Shown: in pieces, positions 1 to 11,993 of the stretch
Numbering within the stretch: position 1 is the first letter of the stretch
How the letters are laid out: the number at the start of each line of letters is the position of its first letter
Source: Hybos culiciformis
Lineage: Eukaryota > Arthropoda > Insecta > Diptera > Hybotidae
Direction of reading: 5' to 3'
Length of the DNA stretch: 64,000 bases
Assembly (NCBI GenBank): GCA_964007475.1
Contig: OZ023273.1
Location: forward strand, 36,268,436-36,332,435
Position numbers and translations under genes: made by a program
The notes under the pieces: model-generated
The model's input: only the letters and a program-made list of their open reading frames with translations
Databases searched by the model: none
What the model was told of the DNA's origin: nothing

Positions 1-74
1 CTTCTCACTTCTCAGCAATAGAAATTGATGTAAACTAACCTAAGTCCTTACTAAGTATGTTAACAGAAGCTTAC

Positions 75-1592
75 CGTTGTATCTTGAATTCAAATAGCTG
101 TCAGGACAATCATGTAGTTTATTAAAAAAATTAGACTCATCTAACTGGTGTGGATGATGGTACCAATTAGCTTCAATTGTTCTTTGAGAATCTAAAAAAA
201 AAAAATTAGTCAATAATTTATCTAATCCTCTGCTTTTTTTCAATTAAGAGTTTGCTATTCAAGAATATCGGCGACTTCTTTGTAATGAATTCGAACATTA
301 TCAGATTAAAATAATAGATTGAATGAATTTCATTAGTACTTTGGGCGTAATTATTTTTTTTAGCTTAATACAAGTCGTGAAGTGAAAGATATTGCATTTA
401 AGAATCAGGTTTATAATCTAATCTAATCCTCCAACATTTTAGAGATCGTAGATTAAATAATGTTATATGAAGCAAATTATTGAATAAGGCAATTAAACAT
501 TTAACTTCTTAATAATGATTAGTACATAACAATTAGAAATTAAAACATAAGCCAATGTAAAGAGTTAGGTAACTAAAATCCATTGTTTTTTTTTTTGATT
601 AATTTGTGTAAAAGCATCTTACATTCCAATCCAAATTACTGACCTGATATTGAGGTTGTTGTTGCTAATGTTGACAGTGGCGTCAACGGATGAACTAGAG
701 TTTGCAGCTGAGCTAAATCAGTTGATATTGGTACTATAGTAGAAGATGTTGTTATTTGTGATTCAATGGCAGATGATGCAAGTGTAGCAGACGTCAATGG
801 AATTGAGTTTGTTGTATTTATATCGGAATTTATTTTTTTACTACTTACACTATTATGAAGAGGGTGAAATATCGTTGATTCATTTGTCAGCAGGTGGTTA
901 GAATGTGATATTGTTGTGTGAAGGTTTTGGTTTGTTAAATAATCCTGTTGGAAGAGTATTTGTGTGCTTAGATTAAATTTATTTTTATATACGAATGTTA
1001 TATAAACCAACAACCCGTTTATAAACCAACAACCAGCAACTCGTTCAGCATTATCAATTGTACAGATTTTCATGCTTTCAACGACTCCCTTCACCGATTC
1101 ATGCTCCAACATAGCGTATTCACCATCTGTATTCTGTCTAATGATAATAATGTCAACATCTTTATGATGAGCTGGAATACCTGGATATGATTTGCAATGA
1201 ACAACATTAACATACAAATCTAATTCATTACGAATGGCCACGTTACGTGATGTAGCATCTAATGCTTCAGATTTTGTTTCGATATTGCCTTTAATAGCTA
1301 TACCATTACGTTTAATTGATGTGATGGCATAATCTAAGTCGTCATTACCTTCTGTACTAGGATTTACTTCAATAACTTCAAAATCAACTGGTGCTCCAAT
1401 AAATTTAAAAATATCACGTACATATTTCATTAATTCTGGTCCAATGCCACCACCTTAAAATTTAAGAAGAAATGCAACAAATTAGAAAATTATAAATTAG
1501 AAAAAAAAAATCAAAGGACAATTTTTACCTGGAAGCATCGTTACTGCGTGACGTCCTCCGTATTGAGCATTTGGTATACCTGGGTGTCCAGT
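75..1592 (-). pseudogene. IDH3-gamma-like 5' half fused in frame to an unrelated Ser/Thr-rich tail (partial, chimeric or broken gene)
   Basis: Three exons are readable on the minus strand: 1592-1529, 1453-644 and 191-75. All junctions are GT-AG and phase-compatible (each break leaves one base). Exon 1 reads PGIPNAQYGGRHAVTMLPG and exon 2 continues GGIGPELMKYV, then SIKRNGIAIKGNIET, LDLYVNVVHCKSYPGIP and RQNTDGEYAMLEHESV. These are hallmarks of the gamma (regulatory) subunit of mitochondrial NAD-dependent isocitrate dehydrogenase, close to the insect form. Homology stops after NAERVA (about position 1035), where RYAFEF and the whole C-terminal half would be expected. The frame stays open for about 130 more codons that are rich in Ser, Thr, Ile and Asn. 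It then meets a strong donor (CAG|GTCAGT at 644) and joins the exon at 191-75, which has a good acceptor (T-run then AG) and donor (ACG|GTAAGC). That exon reads HHPHQLDESNFFNKLHDCPD; I do not recognise it. With half the fold missing, dehydrogenase function is unlikely. The mitochondrial leader is not seen and the gene may continue past the left edge. It could be a real chimeric gene, a decayed duplicate, or two genes read together. Confidence 0.7.
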
Positions 1593-1967
1593 CTTGAAAG
1601 TAATATAGAGTTCATTATTTTAGTGAGAAATAAACTTAATATTAATGTACCTAGTATACATATAGAATTAAAATATACTCTGGTTCATATTTTTCGATGT
1701 TTAATTCAAAAACTTACGATGTGGTAATTTCAAATAAATTTCATTTATCTACATACCACGTACGTACCAGAAGCCTTTGATATTTTTTACTTTGCGTAAG
1801 AAACTCATAGGAGCAGTGTAGGTACACCGCACCACATAGTATAAAAATGTATCAAAACTTGTTGGTTACATGCACATGATTAAAAAAGTTAATAACTATT
1901 CGAATGGCTTGCAGAACCTAAAATCTGATAATGTTTACACCTAAAAGCTGAATATTAAACTTACAAT

Positions 1968-2042
1968 CTTTTTCTGTACTGTTGCCTTAATATGAGCCTT
2001 CTCTTCGCCTTTCTCTTTTCCAACCAGCATTGGGTAGCCCTA
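1968..2042 (-). CDS. candidate small exon, Lys/Glu-rich, unrecognised
   Basis: The minus strand shows a plausible acceptor (TATTTTAG) followed by an open 75-base stretch beginning GYPMLVGKEKGEEKAHIK and ending in front of ATT|GTAAGT, a good donor. It is far less AT-rich than its surroundings. Its end phase is compatible with the IDH3-gamma-like exon that begins at 1592, so it could be an upstream exon of the same transcription unit. It does not resemble the N-terminus of any IDH3-gamma I know, and the mitochondrial leader is not obvious. Transcript data would be needed to accept it. Confidence 0.3.
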
Positions 2043-2231
2043 AAATATGCCAAAAAGAAAAATTTTAAATTCTATTCTATTTTCTTTTATTAAGATTATG
2101 TAATTTTATCAGCATTCGATAGGAGCAAAAAAAAAAAAAATCGAATTATGTAAAATTAGATATTTTCAAAATCTTAACTTACTCTTGTCAATGCCGGTGT
2201 TTGAATTAATTTTCTTAATCTTAATGCTCTC

Positions 2232-2350
2232 TTAATGCTCTCTGCCCCCCGTCCAAATTTCAGCCGATTCTGAGAGGTTCAAGGAAACTGTAGTTATGCC
2301 GACCACCACAACAAGGAATTCCCGGAAATTCTTCAAAAGACGGCTCTACT
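2232..2350. other. GC-rich patch with repeat-like or degenerate coding character
   Basis: This patch of about 120 bases has far more G and C than its flanks (CCCCCC run, TTCAGCCGATTCTGAGAG, TATGCCGACCACCACAAC). Read on the minus strand it gives an open stretch with PGIPCCGGRH, which distantly resembles PGIPNAQYGGRH of the adjacent IDH3-gamma-like exon, and then reaches a stop. It may be a decayed extra copy of that exon or a piece of an old transposon. I cannot decide between them. Confidence 0.25.
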
Positions 2351-2820
2351 GTTTATCTAAAAAAAAAATTAAATAAAAAGTGTAAGTTTAAATTTAATTT
2401 TTATATCCGAAAATTTACCATGGGGTTTGCTTATGTATATTTTTTTATTATTATTATTATAAATTATAATAATATTTAAAACCAAAAAAAAAATTATTAT
2501 AATTTGAAAAAGTTTGTTTTCATTCAAATTTTTATCCTTGAAAAACGAAAAATTTGTCCATTTTCTTTTAATATCCTATGTAGAATTCTTTTCTTTATTA
2601 TTATGTTTTTTTGTTTTTTTAACTCTTTTTGCTTTAATAATTTAAAAAAAAATAAAATAAAAAATATAAATAAAATAAAATAAACTTACCTTTTTTTTAT
2701 TTTTTATTTATTTTATTTTATTGTTGTTTAAATTTTTTCCATCACGTGCTTGTTTTTCAAAATATAATGAAATTATAAATGTCAACTTATCAACAAAGTC
2801 AACAAAGCAACAAATAATTG

Positions 2821-2970
2821 ACGCTGTTGTCAGCTTTACGTAAACTGGCGCTTATGTACGCCTTGCAATTTCCTTTGATTTAGCAACATATAATAAGCAA
2901 TTTATAATAGTTATTTGTACAAAAATAACTCACGCTGCTGTCAGCTTTACGTAAACTGACATTTATGTAC
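2821..2970. repeat. pair of 39-bp direct repeats
   Basis: The copies at 2821-2859 and 2932-2970 share TCAGCTTTACGTAAACTG, with a few mismatches outside this core, and start 111 bases apart. They are more GC-rich than the flanks. They may be the subrepeats of a longer unidentified element that continues toward 3230, where GC stays raised (GGCGGCCGGGAC near 3133). Confidence 0.5.
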
Positions 2971-4150
2971 AACCAGTAACTGTTTGAAGAGAAAGATTAC
3001 CGTAATAAGTCGCTTACACTCAAAAATAAGATAGACTGCAAGGTCAAATATTTGTTTCGACTTAGAACATAGTTCAATATCCGACACAAAAGTCGGTAAT
3101 TTAAATTGGTCTTTTCAGCTGACCTTAAAACTGGCGGCCGGGACAAACTCCTGTTTATTGGTGTTCAGGTTAGTTTCAAAACTAACAAACAAGTCGGAGG
3201 CATATTTTAAGCCGGTGTGCCAAAAATATGTTAACTATGAGTGAACTTGTAGGCCGGTTCAGTAATCGACGCCCATGCCAGTACAAATACTTGACATTTC
3301 TTTGCGAACTGGCGCGATGGTATATTGGGATTACATCTTGTTTTTTTGTATCTTCCTCTAACTACTACTGTACATCCATTATACACTTAATATCTTTAAT
3401 ATCGATTGAAAAATGTTATGAATAGCTTTTCTTAATGTTCAAACATAACATATTCTTTTAAGATAATTTTTGAATAATTTTCACATTACTATAAATGTTA
3501 ATGTTCCTTTAATACGGAAGAAATTGTAATTTTATATTCTTTACTAATTTTCCTCTGTTTAGATTTTATAAGCAAAAAAAAAAGGATCAAAAAACTAATT
3601 CTTAAGAATTTTCTTCGCACACATTACCTTTTCATGATATGAACTTAAATTTTATGACTTTTATGATTCGGAGGCTCTTTAAAGGCAGTTCTTATTAACA
3701 AGCCAGATATTGTTTATGAAGAAGATGAGTTCCTTGAATAAGTAACTTAACAGCCTTTTATAGTTAAATACAACCTGTAACAATTCTACGCACATAATTC
3801 AATAATTGCATAATATCGTTTTAATTTGTTTACAAATTAATAAATTTTAAATTTAATTACGTATTTTGTTTTTCATAAAAAAAAATTAAGTGAAATTTAA
3901 AAAGTAAGAGCATAATTCATGATTTCAAATTATTTTGAAAAATAATTAATTACTCCTTTGATAAACAGTTAATTTAATAATTATAATGAATTTTGATTAT
4001 ATTTTTGGAGTTTTTTTTTTACTGAGCTCATTTTTTATTCATATTTATACAAATGTCTAATTTAAAATTTTAACTATAAACAACTTTTTGGTTGTTTTTA
4101 TTACGTAGCCCGATTTGACGTTTTTCCTAAAATTATACAAGTGAATTGAA
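2971..4150. other. non-coding interval, no gene recognised
   Basis: The first 250 bases are moderately GC-rich and probably repeat-derived. A 65-codon open frame at 3228-3425 has no recognisable motif. The rest is AT-rich with homopolymers. I see no gene here. Confidence 0.5.
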
Positions 4151-4836
4151 CATCAAAAATAGATCACTATGATTTGACCGTGTTGATTTGACCGTATTGA
4201 GTTGACCGTGGCTTTTTTGTTCGTAAAACTTTTGGCCGTAAATTGATTTGACCGTAATCTTATTTGTTCGTGAAACTTTTGTTCGTAACACTTTTGGCCG
4301 TAAATTGATTTGACCTTAAAATTTATTTGTTCGTAAAATTTTTTTTTGTTAATTTTTTCTTCTTAAATTCGTTTTTCGCCGCGAACGTAGAAACGTTGTA
4401 AAAACTAAGTTTAAAAATAAATAATGGTATATATTCGCTTTTAGCATGACCCAGGAAATCTAGCTTATTTTTTTTACCTCTAATGTCAGTGTATTCAATA
4501 AAATGTTTGTCAAAGTAGTCCAAGAATCTGTCTGCAATTTCCGGAAAGTCATCAGAAATAAGACAGAATTATTCCTCAACATCTTCTGGTCTTACATATG
4601 CGAAAGCTGCAATCATTTTAATTTTTTGTGCAAAAATAGCATCTTTGTCATAATTTTCTTTTAGGCCTATATTTTGAATGTTACGATATAAACATTGCTT
4701 AAAGTTAAATTTTTTTTTAATTTATTTTACGAACAAATAAGATTACGGTCAAATCAATTTATGTCCAAAAGTTTTACGAACAAAAATGCCACGGTCAAAT
4801 CAATACAGTCAAATCAATGGCTTCGCATCAAAAATA
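4151..4836 (-). mobile_element. Mutator-like element (MULE) remnant with motif-array terminal inverted repeats
   Basis: An 11-bp direct repeat CATCAAAAATA at 4151-4161 and 4826-4836 is an exact target-site duplication around a 664-bp element (4162-4825). The ends are inverted repeats of about 100-160 bp. They are built from spaced motifs, TTGATTTGACCGTA alternating with TTTTGTTCGTAAAAC and TTTTGGCCGTAAA. The left arm carries one extra duplicated block, to about 4335; the right arm spans about 4722-4825. The interior encodes a minus-strand transposase fragment (separate entry). The duplication length, long inverted repeats and transposase type all fit the Mutator superfamily. The element is too short and its frame too broken to be autonomous. 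Confidence 0.8.
4480..4711 (-). pseudogene. MULE transposase fragment, broken by a stop codon
   Basis: The minus strand reads FKQCLYRNIQNIGLKENYDK, then KIKMIAAFAYVRPEDVEE, a TAA stop, and in the same frame FPEIADRFLDYFDKHFIE. This order (FxQCLxRxIQ, LxLKIxMLxALAFxPxEDV, FPExxxxxLDYFExxYI) is the C-terminal part of the MULE transposase domain as I know it from insect genomes. Only about 75 residues survive. The N-terminal zinc-finger or FLYWCH region and most of the DDE catalytic core are missing. It lies wholly inside the inverted repeats of the surrounding element, so it is that element's own decayed transposase. Confidence 0.75.
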
Positions 4837-5249
4837 ATTATATTTCAGAATCATAAAACCACATTAAAACAAAAATGAGATCCACGCTATTACAAATTAA
4901 CCATAATCAACAATTTGTATACAAATTATTGATGAATTTAAATTTTGCGAAATTATTCCCTTAGGTTTAGAAATTGTAATTAATATTTTTATTTTAAATA
5001 AGATTTATTTGATATAAAAATTATAAAACTATAATTTTATCACATCAAAAGGCAATTCAATGTTAGTACCATTTGTAATTGGTCTTTTTTTTTAAATTAA
5101 TTAAGAATGGCTTCTACTTCTAGGAAGTGTCACAAATTGTTAATGTAATGAAATTCAAGTTATTGCTTAACATAATATACCAAAGCTATAAAATAACTCA
5201 AATAAAACATAGTTTACAATTAACCCAATCATACAAAATTTGTCTCTAG

Positions 5250-6105
5250 ACGGTCATATTACTGGCATGGGACTCAGGTCACAAGACCTAAAAGTTCTAA
5301 AAAGACTTCTGCGAAACGTCACCTGGAGGTTGCCACGACCGCCCATGCACCGCTTTTCTTAGTCATTTTGTAAACTTTAAGTAAAACTTGAACTTCTTTA
5401 TGACGTCGTATAGAAGTTAAAGTATTACTTTCAAGTCAAAATATGACTGTCAATATGACTTCAATATGACTTCTGAGTCTTTCTTTGACTCAAAATATTA
5501 TATTTTTAAGACTTATGTATTTTTTTAGTTAAATCTAAGTCTCTTTGTGACTTTTTAGTAAATATCAAGTCAAATATCGACTTTAAAATGTTTTTTGAGT
5601 CATTCTACGACTCAAAATAATGCTTACTTTCAATTAAATACAAGCTTAAAAATCTGTAATATTATTACCTTCCTATTAAATTTAAGTCAAATGGTGACGC
5701 AAATGAGTCTTTAAAGTCATAAAGCGACTTTAATATAACTTTAAAGTTAGTTGTAAGTCCGATTTCGACACAATGATTTAAGTTGAGTTTTTATGTCACT
5801 TTTGTAGGAAGAAGCTTTCAAAAAAAAAAAGGGCTTTGAAGACCTGGTTGTTACAAGAAGACTTATCTCGGTCGCGTTCATAAAAAAAAAAGCTCAGTCA
5901 AGATCAAATATAGGTTATATTTTGACCTGGCTATTGCATTATTTTTTTTTCGGTCAATTACAAGTCATTTGATAACTTGGGTCAGATTGGAACGTCTGTG
6001 AAATGTCACAGGGAGGTCATTCAATTTTATAATTTTTTTTTTTTGCGACCAGTAAGTTATTTTGGAACCCAGGTCATTTTTTGTATGACTGGGAATATTT
6101 GGATT
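5250..6105. repeat. AGTC/GACT-rich repeat block, class unknown
   Basis: Over about 850 bases the tetramers AGTC and GACT recur about 25 times, often as pairs facing each other (AAGTCAAAATATGACT, TTTGAGTCATT/ACGACTCAAA). Both ends carry related, less AT-rich segments in the same orientation: CTGCGAAACGTCACCTGGAGG near 5308 and CTGTGAAATGTCACAGGGAGG near 5996, and GACTCAGGTCA near 5271 against AACCCAGGTCA near 6066. No open frame of note is present. It is probably a non-autonomous mobile element, but I cannot assign a family. Confidence 0.5.
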
Positions 6106-9100
6106 TCTACATAATCATAATCTACAGGGAGTCTAGACTTAAAATTGAAAATAATGTCTAATTAGGTACATATTAACATATTATTATTCCGCGGTATAAT
6201 TCAGATAAAATAATTATACTTATTCCAAAATTATGTAAAAATAAATTATAATTTCTTTATAATTTTTCCGACAGCACTGGTCCATGGTCTATATATAGAA
6301 ATAATCAGTAATTTTATCCAAAGAAAGAAAAAGATCATTACTATTTATAGAAACATGGAAATTCAGAATTCATTAAAAATTTATATCAACATTGAATTAC
6401 TTATACTAAAAATGTTGATGTTATACATTAGTAGGTTTAGGATTTTTTTGTTTAGTTATAAAATATAAAAAAATTTAACAAACATGTTTTCTTCACTTTC
6501 AATTATCACATGACTATAAGGTTATGAGATATTCCGTAATGTTGTTGTCCACCTTTTTAGCCGAAAAAAATTGTTTCCATGAAACAAATAAATAAAATAT
6601 ACATACGTATGTATATTGTATACTTATGCTTCAAAAATAATCATTAAATATTATAGATATAAAATAACCTAAACAAATAATTTATAAAAGTTTTAATAAC
6701 ATTTAAACTTGAGAACATAAATTAAATGCTATTCAAAATTTTTAAATCGAAAGCCAATATAGTAAATAAAATAAAATTACATTATTTCGTTCATTATTGA
6801 TATTCAAATTTTCATATTGAATGAAGTGTCATTTAAGCTAACTCATTTTATATGTGAACTTAAGAACGGAGGACCACATTTAATACCAAAACTAAAATGG
6901 TACGACTTGTTATAAATAGTAATTAAAAAACAAAAAGTATACTTCTCGACAAAAATGTATGCATTTTGGCGAGTTGTTTTCAAAGCTCAATAGAAACTAA
7001 CAGATACGTAACTTTTTTTTCTATATAACGCTGTGATTTTAATTGAATAAGTATTAAAAGTCGAAAATTAAAAGGTTCAAACACTTTGTTCTATAAACTT
7101 TAAGTTCTCGAAACAATAACGTGGAACATCTTATCAAATTCATTAAACAATTTGCTCTTTTAACGATAAAAGCAATAATAAAATATATACTTAAATTTTG
7201 AATATTTTAATATTCTTGAGAACATTCTTAAATTGTTTTTTTTTTACATAAGAAAAACACCGTATTATGCTTATCAAAAAAAAATTAAATAAACGTACAA
7301 CATTTTGTTTTTTCTTAAACATAACAAGAGTAATATGTGTGACCTCGAAAATAATTCTAATCTGACATATCCCCATTTCGATTCAATGAATTATAATTTT
7401 ATGCTTTCACTTAAAATGAAAAGGTTTATTATGAAAACAAAATACTTTATAATAAAAAAAATTTTATAGTATATATTATTTATTTCATTGGTGTTCGCAT
7501 GATTCCTCGTGAGCATAGAATCTGTGTATATAAAATTTTGCTCCCGATGTGCTCATTGAGTTTGAAATTTTTTAAAAATAATTTTTGATTATCTAGAAAT
7601 TTTTTGCTGGAATTCGAAGATAATAATCGGCATACAAGTTACTTATGCCAAACACTATGTATATCCATAATAAAAATACGAATTAAAAAAAAATTGAACA
7701 AAAAATCTTAAATTACAACCCCATGTGCTTATATTTATTTTTTAGAGAAAATCGCTCTCAGAAAAATTTTTAAAACTCTAAAAATTATATAGATCTGTTG
7801 TTTGTGCGCAAAAATCATAAAAATATTTTTAAAAATTTTTAAATTTCTGAGAAAATAATCGGCCTACAGCTTCTTGTGCTCAAAACTTTTAGAAAAATAT
7901 TACGACTTTCAATCTTAAAAAAAAAAAAATTGAACCATGTATGTGCAAATTATTTTTAAATTAAAGCACATTATTTGAGCATCTATGATTAGTTCTATAT
8001 TTTTATACATAAACAATACCTATATGTGCGTATAAAAACATAAAACGTTGATATTATCGCAACATATTGTATATACACGTACAAATATTCACCTATTTAA
8101 GTATGTATTTAGAAAAAGGTTAAATTTTATGTTTTCCAGTCTGAAAATAAAGAACCCATAAGAGATATTTTCTTTTAATATCTATGGTTATTTGCCAAAT
8201 GGATTCTGCAGACCGGAAAATATATTGACAAAATTAAATGTAACTTATTCAACCATAACTGATATAGTAAAAAATTTCATTGAAAATAAATTTTTTAATC
8301 GTTTTTGAATAAAGGAAAATAAATTATAAATAGAATAATGTTTGTTTTTAAACAGATAATTTTGAATGTATATTATCGAATAGGACTATTTCAATAATTT
8401 TGAAAATATATTCAAAAAAATTTAATAAATAAAAACAATATTCAAAGAAAATAAAAAAAGTTTATTTATTGTTTTGAAATATATATACTTATAGTTCTTT
8501 ATTACTGTCAATAAAGATAATACTGTATATAGTATATTGTATATATATATAAATATATGTATAGAAGATACTTAAATAACAGACAATATATAGTATACGA
8601 TGACATTAAAAGGACAATACTAGATGTCCATATATTAAAAACGCGGTCATTTGAGAGAAATTGAATACTTATTTCAGCATAAATTCATGAATGAAAGACT
8701 TTGCAATTAATATTTATTATTATTTTCTTTAAATTTTTAATTTTTTTTTTATGCATTAGGCATATTATAATTAAATTTAAAATTACATAATAACTATATA
8801 ATTACAAATTTTATATACTTAAAATAGAATAATAGATATTTTCATCTTGATAATTATCTATTTATATAGAAATTTTAATTGAAAAAAAATTAACATAAAA
8901 AATAAAATAAAATAAAATTTTTAATTTTCTCTCAGATTTTATAATAAAACTTAATTAATCAGAATAATTGCATAAAACATTTAAAATTATGTTAATTATC
9001 TGAAATTCTTAATCATAAATTGAATTAATTTTCTTATAAAAGTTAATCGATTTAATTGATTTCCCTTAGTACCAAATTATATTATTATTCTATGTTAAGA

Positions 9101-10450
9101 AATTTATACATGTTAGAAAAAAAAATAAACATAATATTATATTGTTAAAATACTTAAAAAAAAAAAATTAAAAAAAACAAAATTTAGGTATATTTGTTAC
9201 TGACAAATTTATCACAAAGGATCTAATTTGACGTATGACTTTCAGAATTGTTTTTCTTTAGTTTTTTTTTGAATATGGGACTAAATTAAGGATTAAAATG
9301 AAATTGGTTAATAAAATTAATAATACTAAGGTCAATCATTTTTTAAAGGCATTTGTTTTTTATTATTATTTATTTTAAAGCTTATATAAATTTTCACAAT
9401 TTAATTAAAACAAAAAAATAGGTGTTATTAAACAAAATAAAACCAAAATTAATACAAAATAAAATTTGTAAATTGAGATCTTTAAGAACAAAGTCATTAA
9501 CCCTCAGTGGGGTTTATGCCAAATTTATTTGGATTCAAAAAAAAAACCTACATGATATTTTACTAACAAATTTATGAAAGAAGAATTATAAATTTTATTT
9601 TATTAATGCTAATGAAGATTTATGCTTGTGATTATTATTTTAGAGCCTACAAAGCAATATAAAGTTGAACAAATATTATAACGTACGTATGAGAAGAAAA
9701 GCTCGAACCAAAAAAACCGTATGCGTTAAGGTTCATAGCAAAAACAATAAAAATAATACAAAAGTTTTAGTGACCCTTGAAATTTTTATTTGACAAATAA
9801 AAGAAATTTCTTGAAATAAATATAATCATAAATTCAGAAATTTGAACCCAAAGTTGAATAATGTTAGATTTTCTCTAAAGTTAAATTAAAAATTTTTCCA
9901 TGTCCGCAATATTTTAAACAATAAATAATCTAAAATAATGTAAAATTCTAACATGAGTAATAGAAATTTGTATACTTAAATTAATATAAAGTATAAACAT
10001 TATGTACAACACATTATGGTAAAAACAAATCTCTATTATAATATTGACCTCCTCCTACATAAAATAACATAACATTGTAATGTATTTTATACAAAAAAAA
10101 TAAAACAATCTTTTTTTTTATTTTTATTTTTGTTCAAAATTTCATATGAATTCATATTATATATTCTATCTGTCCTGTATAATGTTAAAGTTTGGCAATA
10201 TTTACCAATTAGGGTAAATATATAAATTTTCGTCTTTATTTAAGTTTTACTAAATAAAAAACAAATTACATTTGATATTTTAATATAATTAAAACTTAGT
10301 CGTAAATGGGTAAAATTGTTATTTTAAAAACAAAATTTAAAAGTATAATCTTAATTAATATTGAAAAATATTTGTGGCTAGTTACCAGTTTATTTTATTT
10401 GCGAAATTTATTTTCTAAATTGACGTTTTAGTTAAGTAATTGCTTTTACA
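6106..10450. other. AT-rich gene desert
   Basis: No gene is recognised. The interval is mostly A/T homopolymers and short palindromes. Two related segments near 7610-7660 and 7850-7900 (ATAATCGGCATACAAGTTACT and ATAATCGGCCTACAGCTTCT) suggest a degenerate direct repeat. A TA-rich microsatellite-like patch lies at about 8520-8565. The short open frame at 7191-7376 on the minus strand has random composition. Confidence 0.5.
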
Positions 10451-10809
10451 TTAGGGGCTGTTCACAAATTACGTAACGGCCTAGGGGGGGGGGGGGGGTT
10501 TGAAAATTTGTTACGGTTTGTTACGGCGGGGGAGGGGGGTGTTTATAAAAATGTTATGTAACCAAATTTCCTCCTTTTTATAAAAAAAATTACACTAAAT
10601 ATAATATTAATGCACGCAAAAAAAAACTTAAGTTATAATGAATTTTGTTTTGTTTATTCGAATAAAAAAATTGTTCAAAAAGTAATTTAAAAAGTGTTTA
10701 ACTTTTGTTACGTTATTCTTCTGGGGGGGGGGTCTTCGGAATTTGTTACGATCTGTTACTATTTAAAAAACGGCAAAAAAGCGTTACGTAATATGTGAAC
10801 AGTCCCTTA
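10451..10809. mobile_element. PIF/Harbinger-like MITE
   Basis: The 353-bp element at 10454-10806 is flanked by TTA on both sides. Its ends are inverted repeats: GGGGCTGTTCACAAATTACG on the left, and GGGACTGTTCACATATTACG as the reverse complement of the right end, both continuing into TAACG. Subterminal TTGTTACG motifs and two long G runs follow. A 3-bp TTA duplication with ends beginning GGG fits PIF/Harbinger; the superfamily is inference. No coding capacity is present. Confidence 0.75.
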
Positions 10810-11993
10810 TACATATGTATATTATAATAATGTAGAAATCTTGTATATTATTGACTATCCCACTATTAAGCATTGAATCGAATAGTTTTTTCATACTTAC
10901 ACAATAATTTCTATGTAACAATTTAATTAGTAAAAATGTTTCAAAAAAAAAAAATGAGCTGTTTCGAAAGTGGTAAGAGTGGTAAAATCATTGTTTTTTA
11001 AATTCGTTGTGGGCGATTTTAGTAATAAATTCCACATTATGTTTAAAAAAATCATAAATGTGGGGAAAAATGGAATTCTGAAAATGACATGTTTTGATAT
11101 ACAAGGTGACACATTTTTAATAATTTAATAACTTAATAGAAGTATGTATATAACAGAAGTAGGCTGCGGGATAAAGAACCAGTTCATATGTTCTAGTTCT
11201 GACCTATTTCAATATATGTAATAGGAACTATAAATTTTTATGGGCTTGTCGACTTTTTGACCTATTATCCCTTCCTTTGAACTTTATCACTGTGAAATTA
11301 GTTCTAGACCCAATATTTCTGTATACTTTTTATTTTCCTACACACAAAATATATGTATGTAATTATTTGGTTTTTAATTTACACATTCAAACCCTCTAGT
11401 ATTTTTTAATTGAGAAAAAAGATTAAAGATATAATTACGGATCTTTTCAGAGCTTTTTGTTTTCAGCCTTTTTTTTTACCATAATTGGTACACATTGTGT
11501 TGTATTCAAAATTATAGGACATCATCATTGTGGTCTATAACGGGAAATATCAGACATTAAACTGTAAATCTTTTGTAAAATATTAATCTGAGGAAAATAA
11601 ATGAATTGAAAATATTCAAAACATTAACTTTCGCTTATATTAAAAAATATAAATTTAAATTTCAGAATTAAAGTGTATTAACTTTGGTTAGCTTTCGCAA
11701 TAAACTGCTCCTTTTCCTGAACAAAAAAAAAATTGTTATGAACTTTTTTTTTATTATTTTTTTAAATTAAATTTTATGAATCGTATTGTTCAGATTGAAA
11801 TTGTTAAATGACACAAAGTGACTGTTAACAATTTAACTATAATTATGATATTTCCTAAATAACTTCAAAAAAATATTTAATTTTTTGTTTCACAATTTCA
11901 AATCCTCATTTGCATTTGATATAAAAGCTTTCTTCATTATGATGAATTGATACTTATTTTAGAAATCAGATTGCTGATAACATCTATTTTTGA
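10810..11993. other. non-coding interval
   Basis: No gene is recognised. A 61-codon minus-strand open frame at 10927-11112 has no motif and starts beside an A-run. The sequence around 11160-11330 is slightly less AT-rich but carries no readable exon. Confidence 0.45.
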
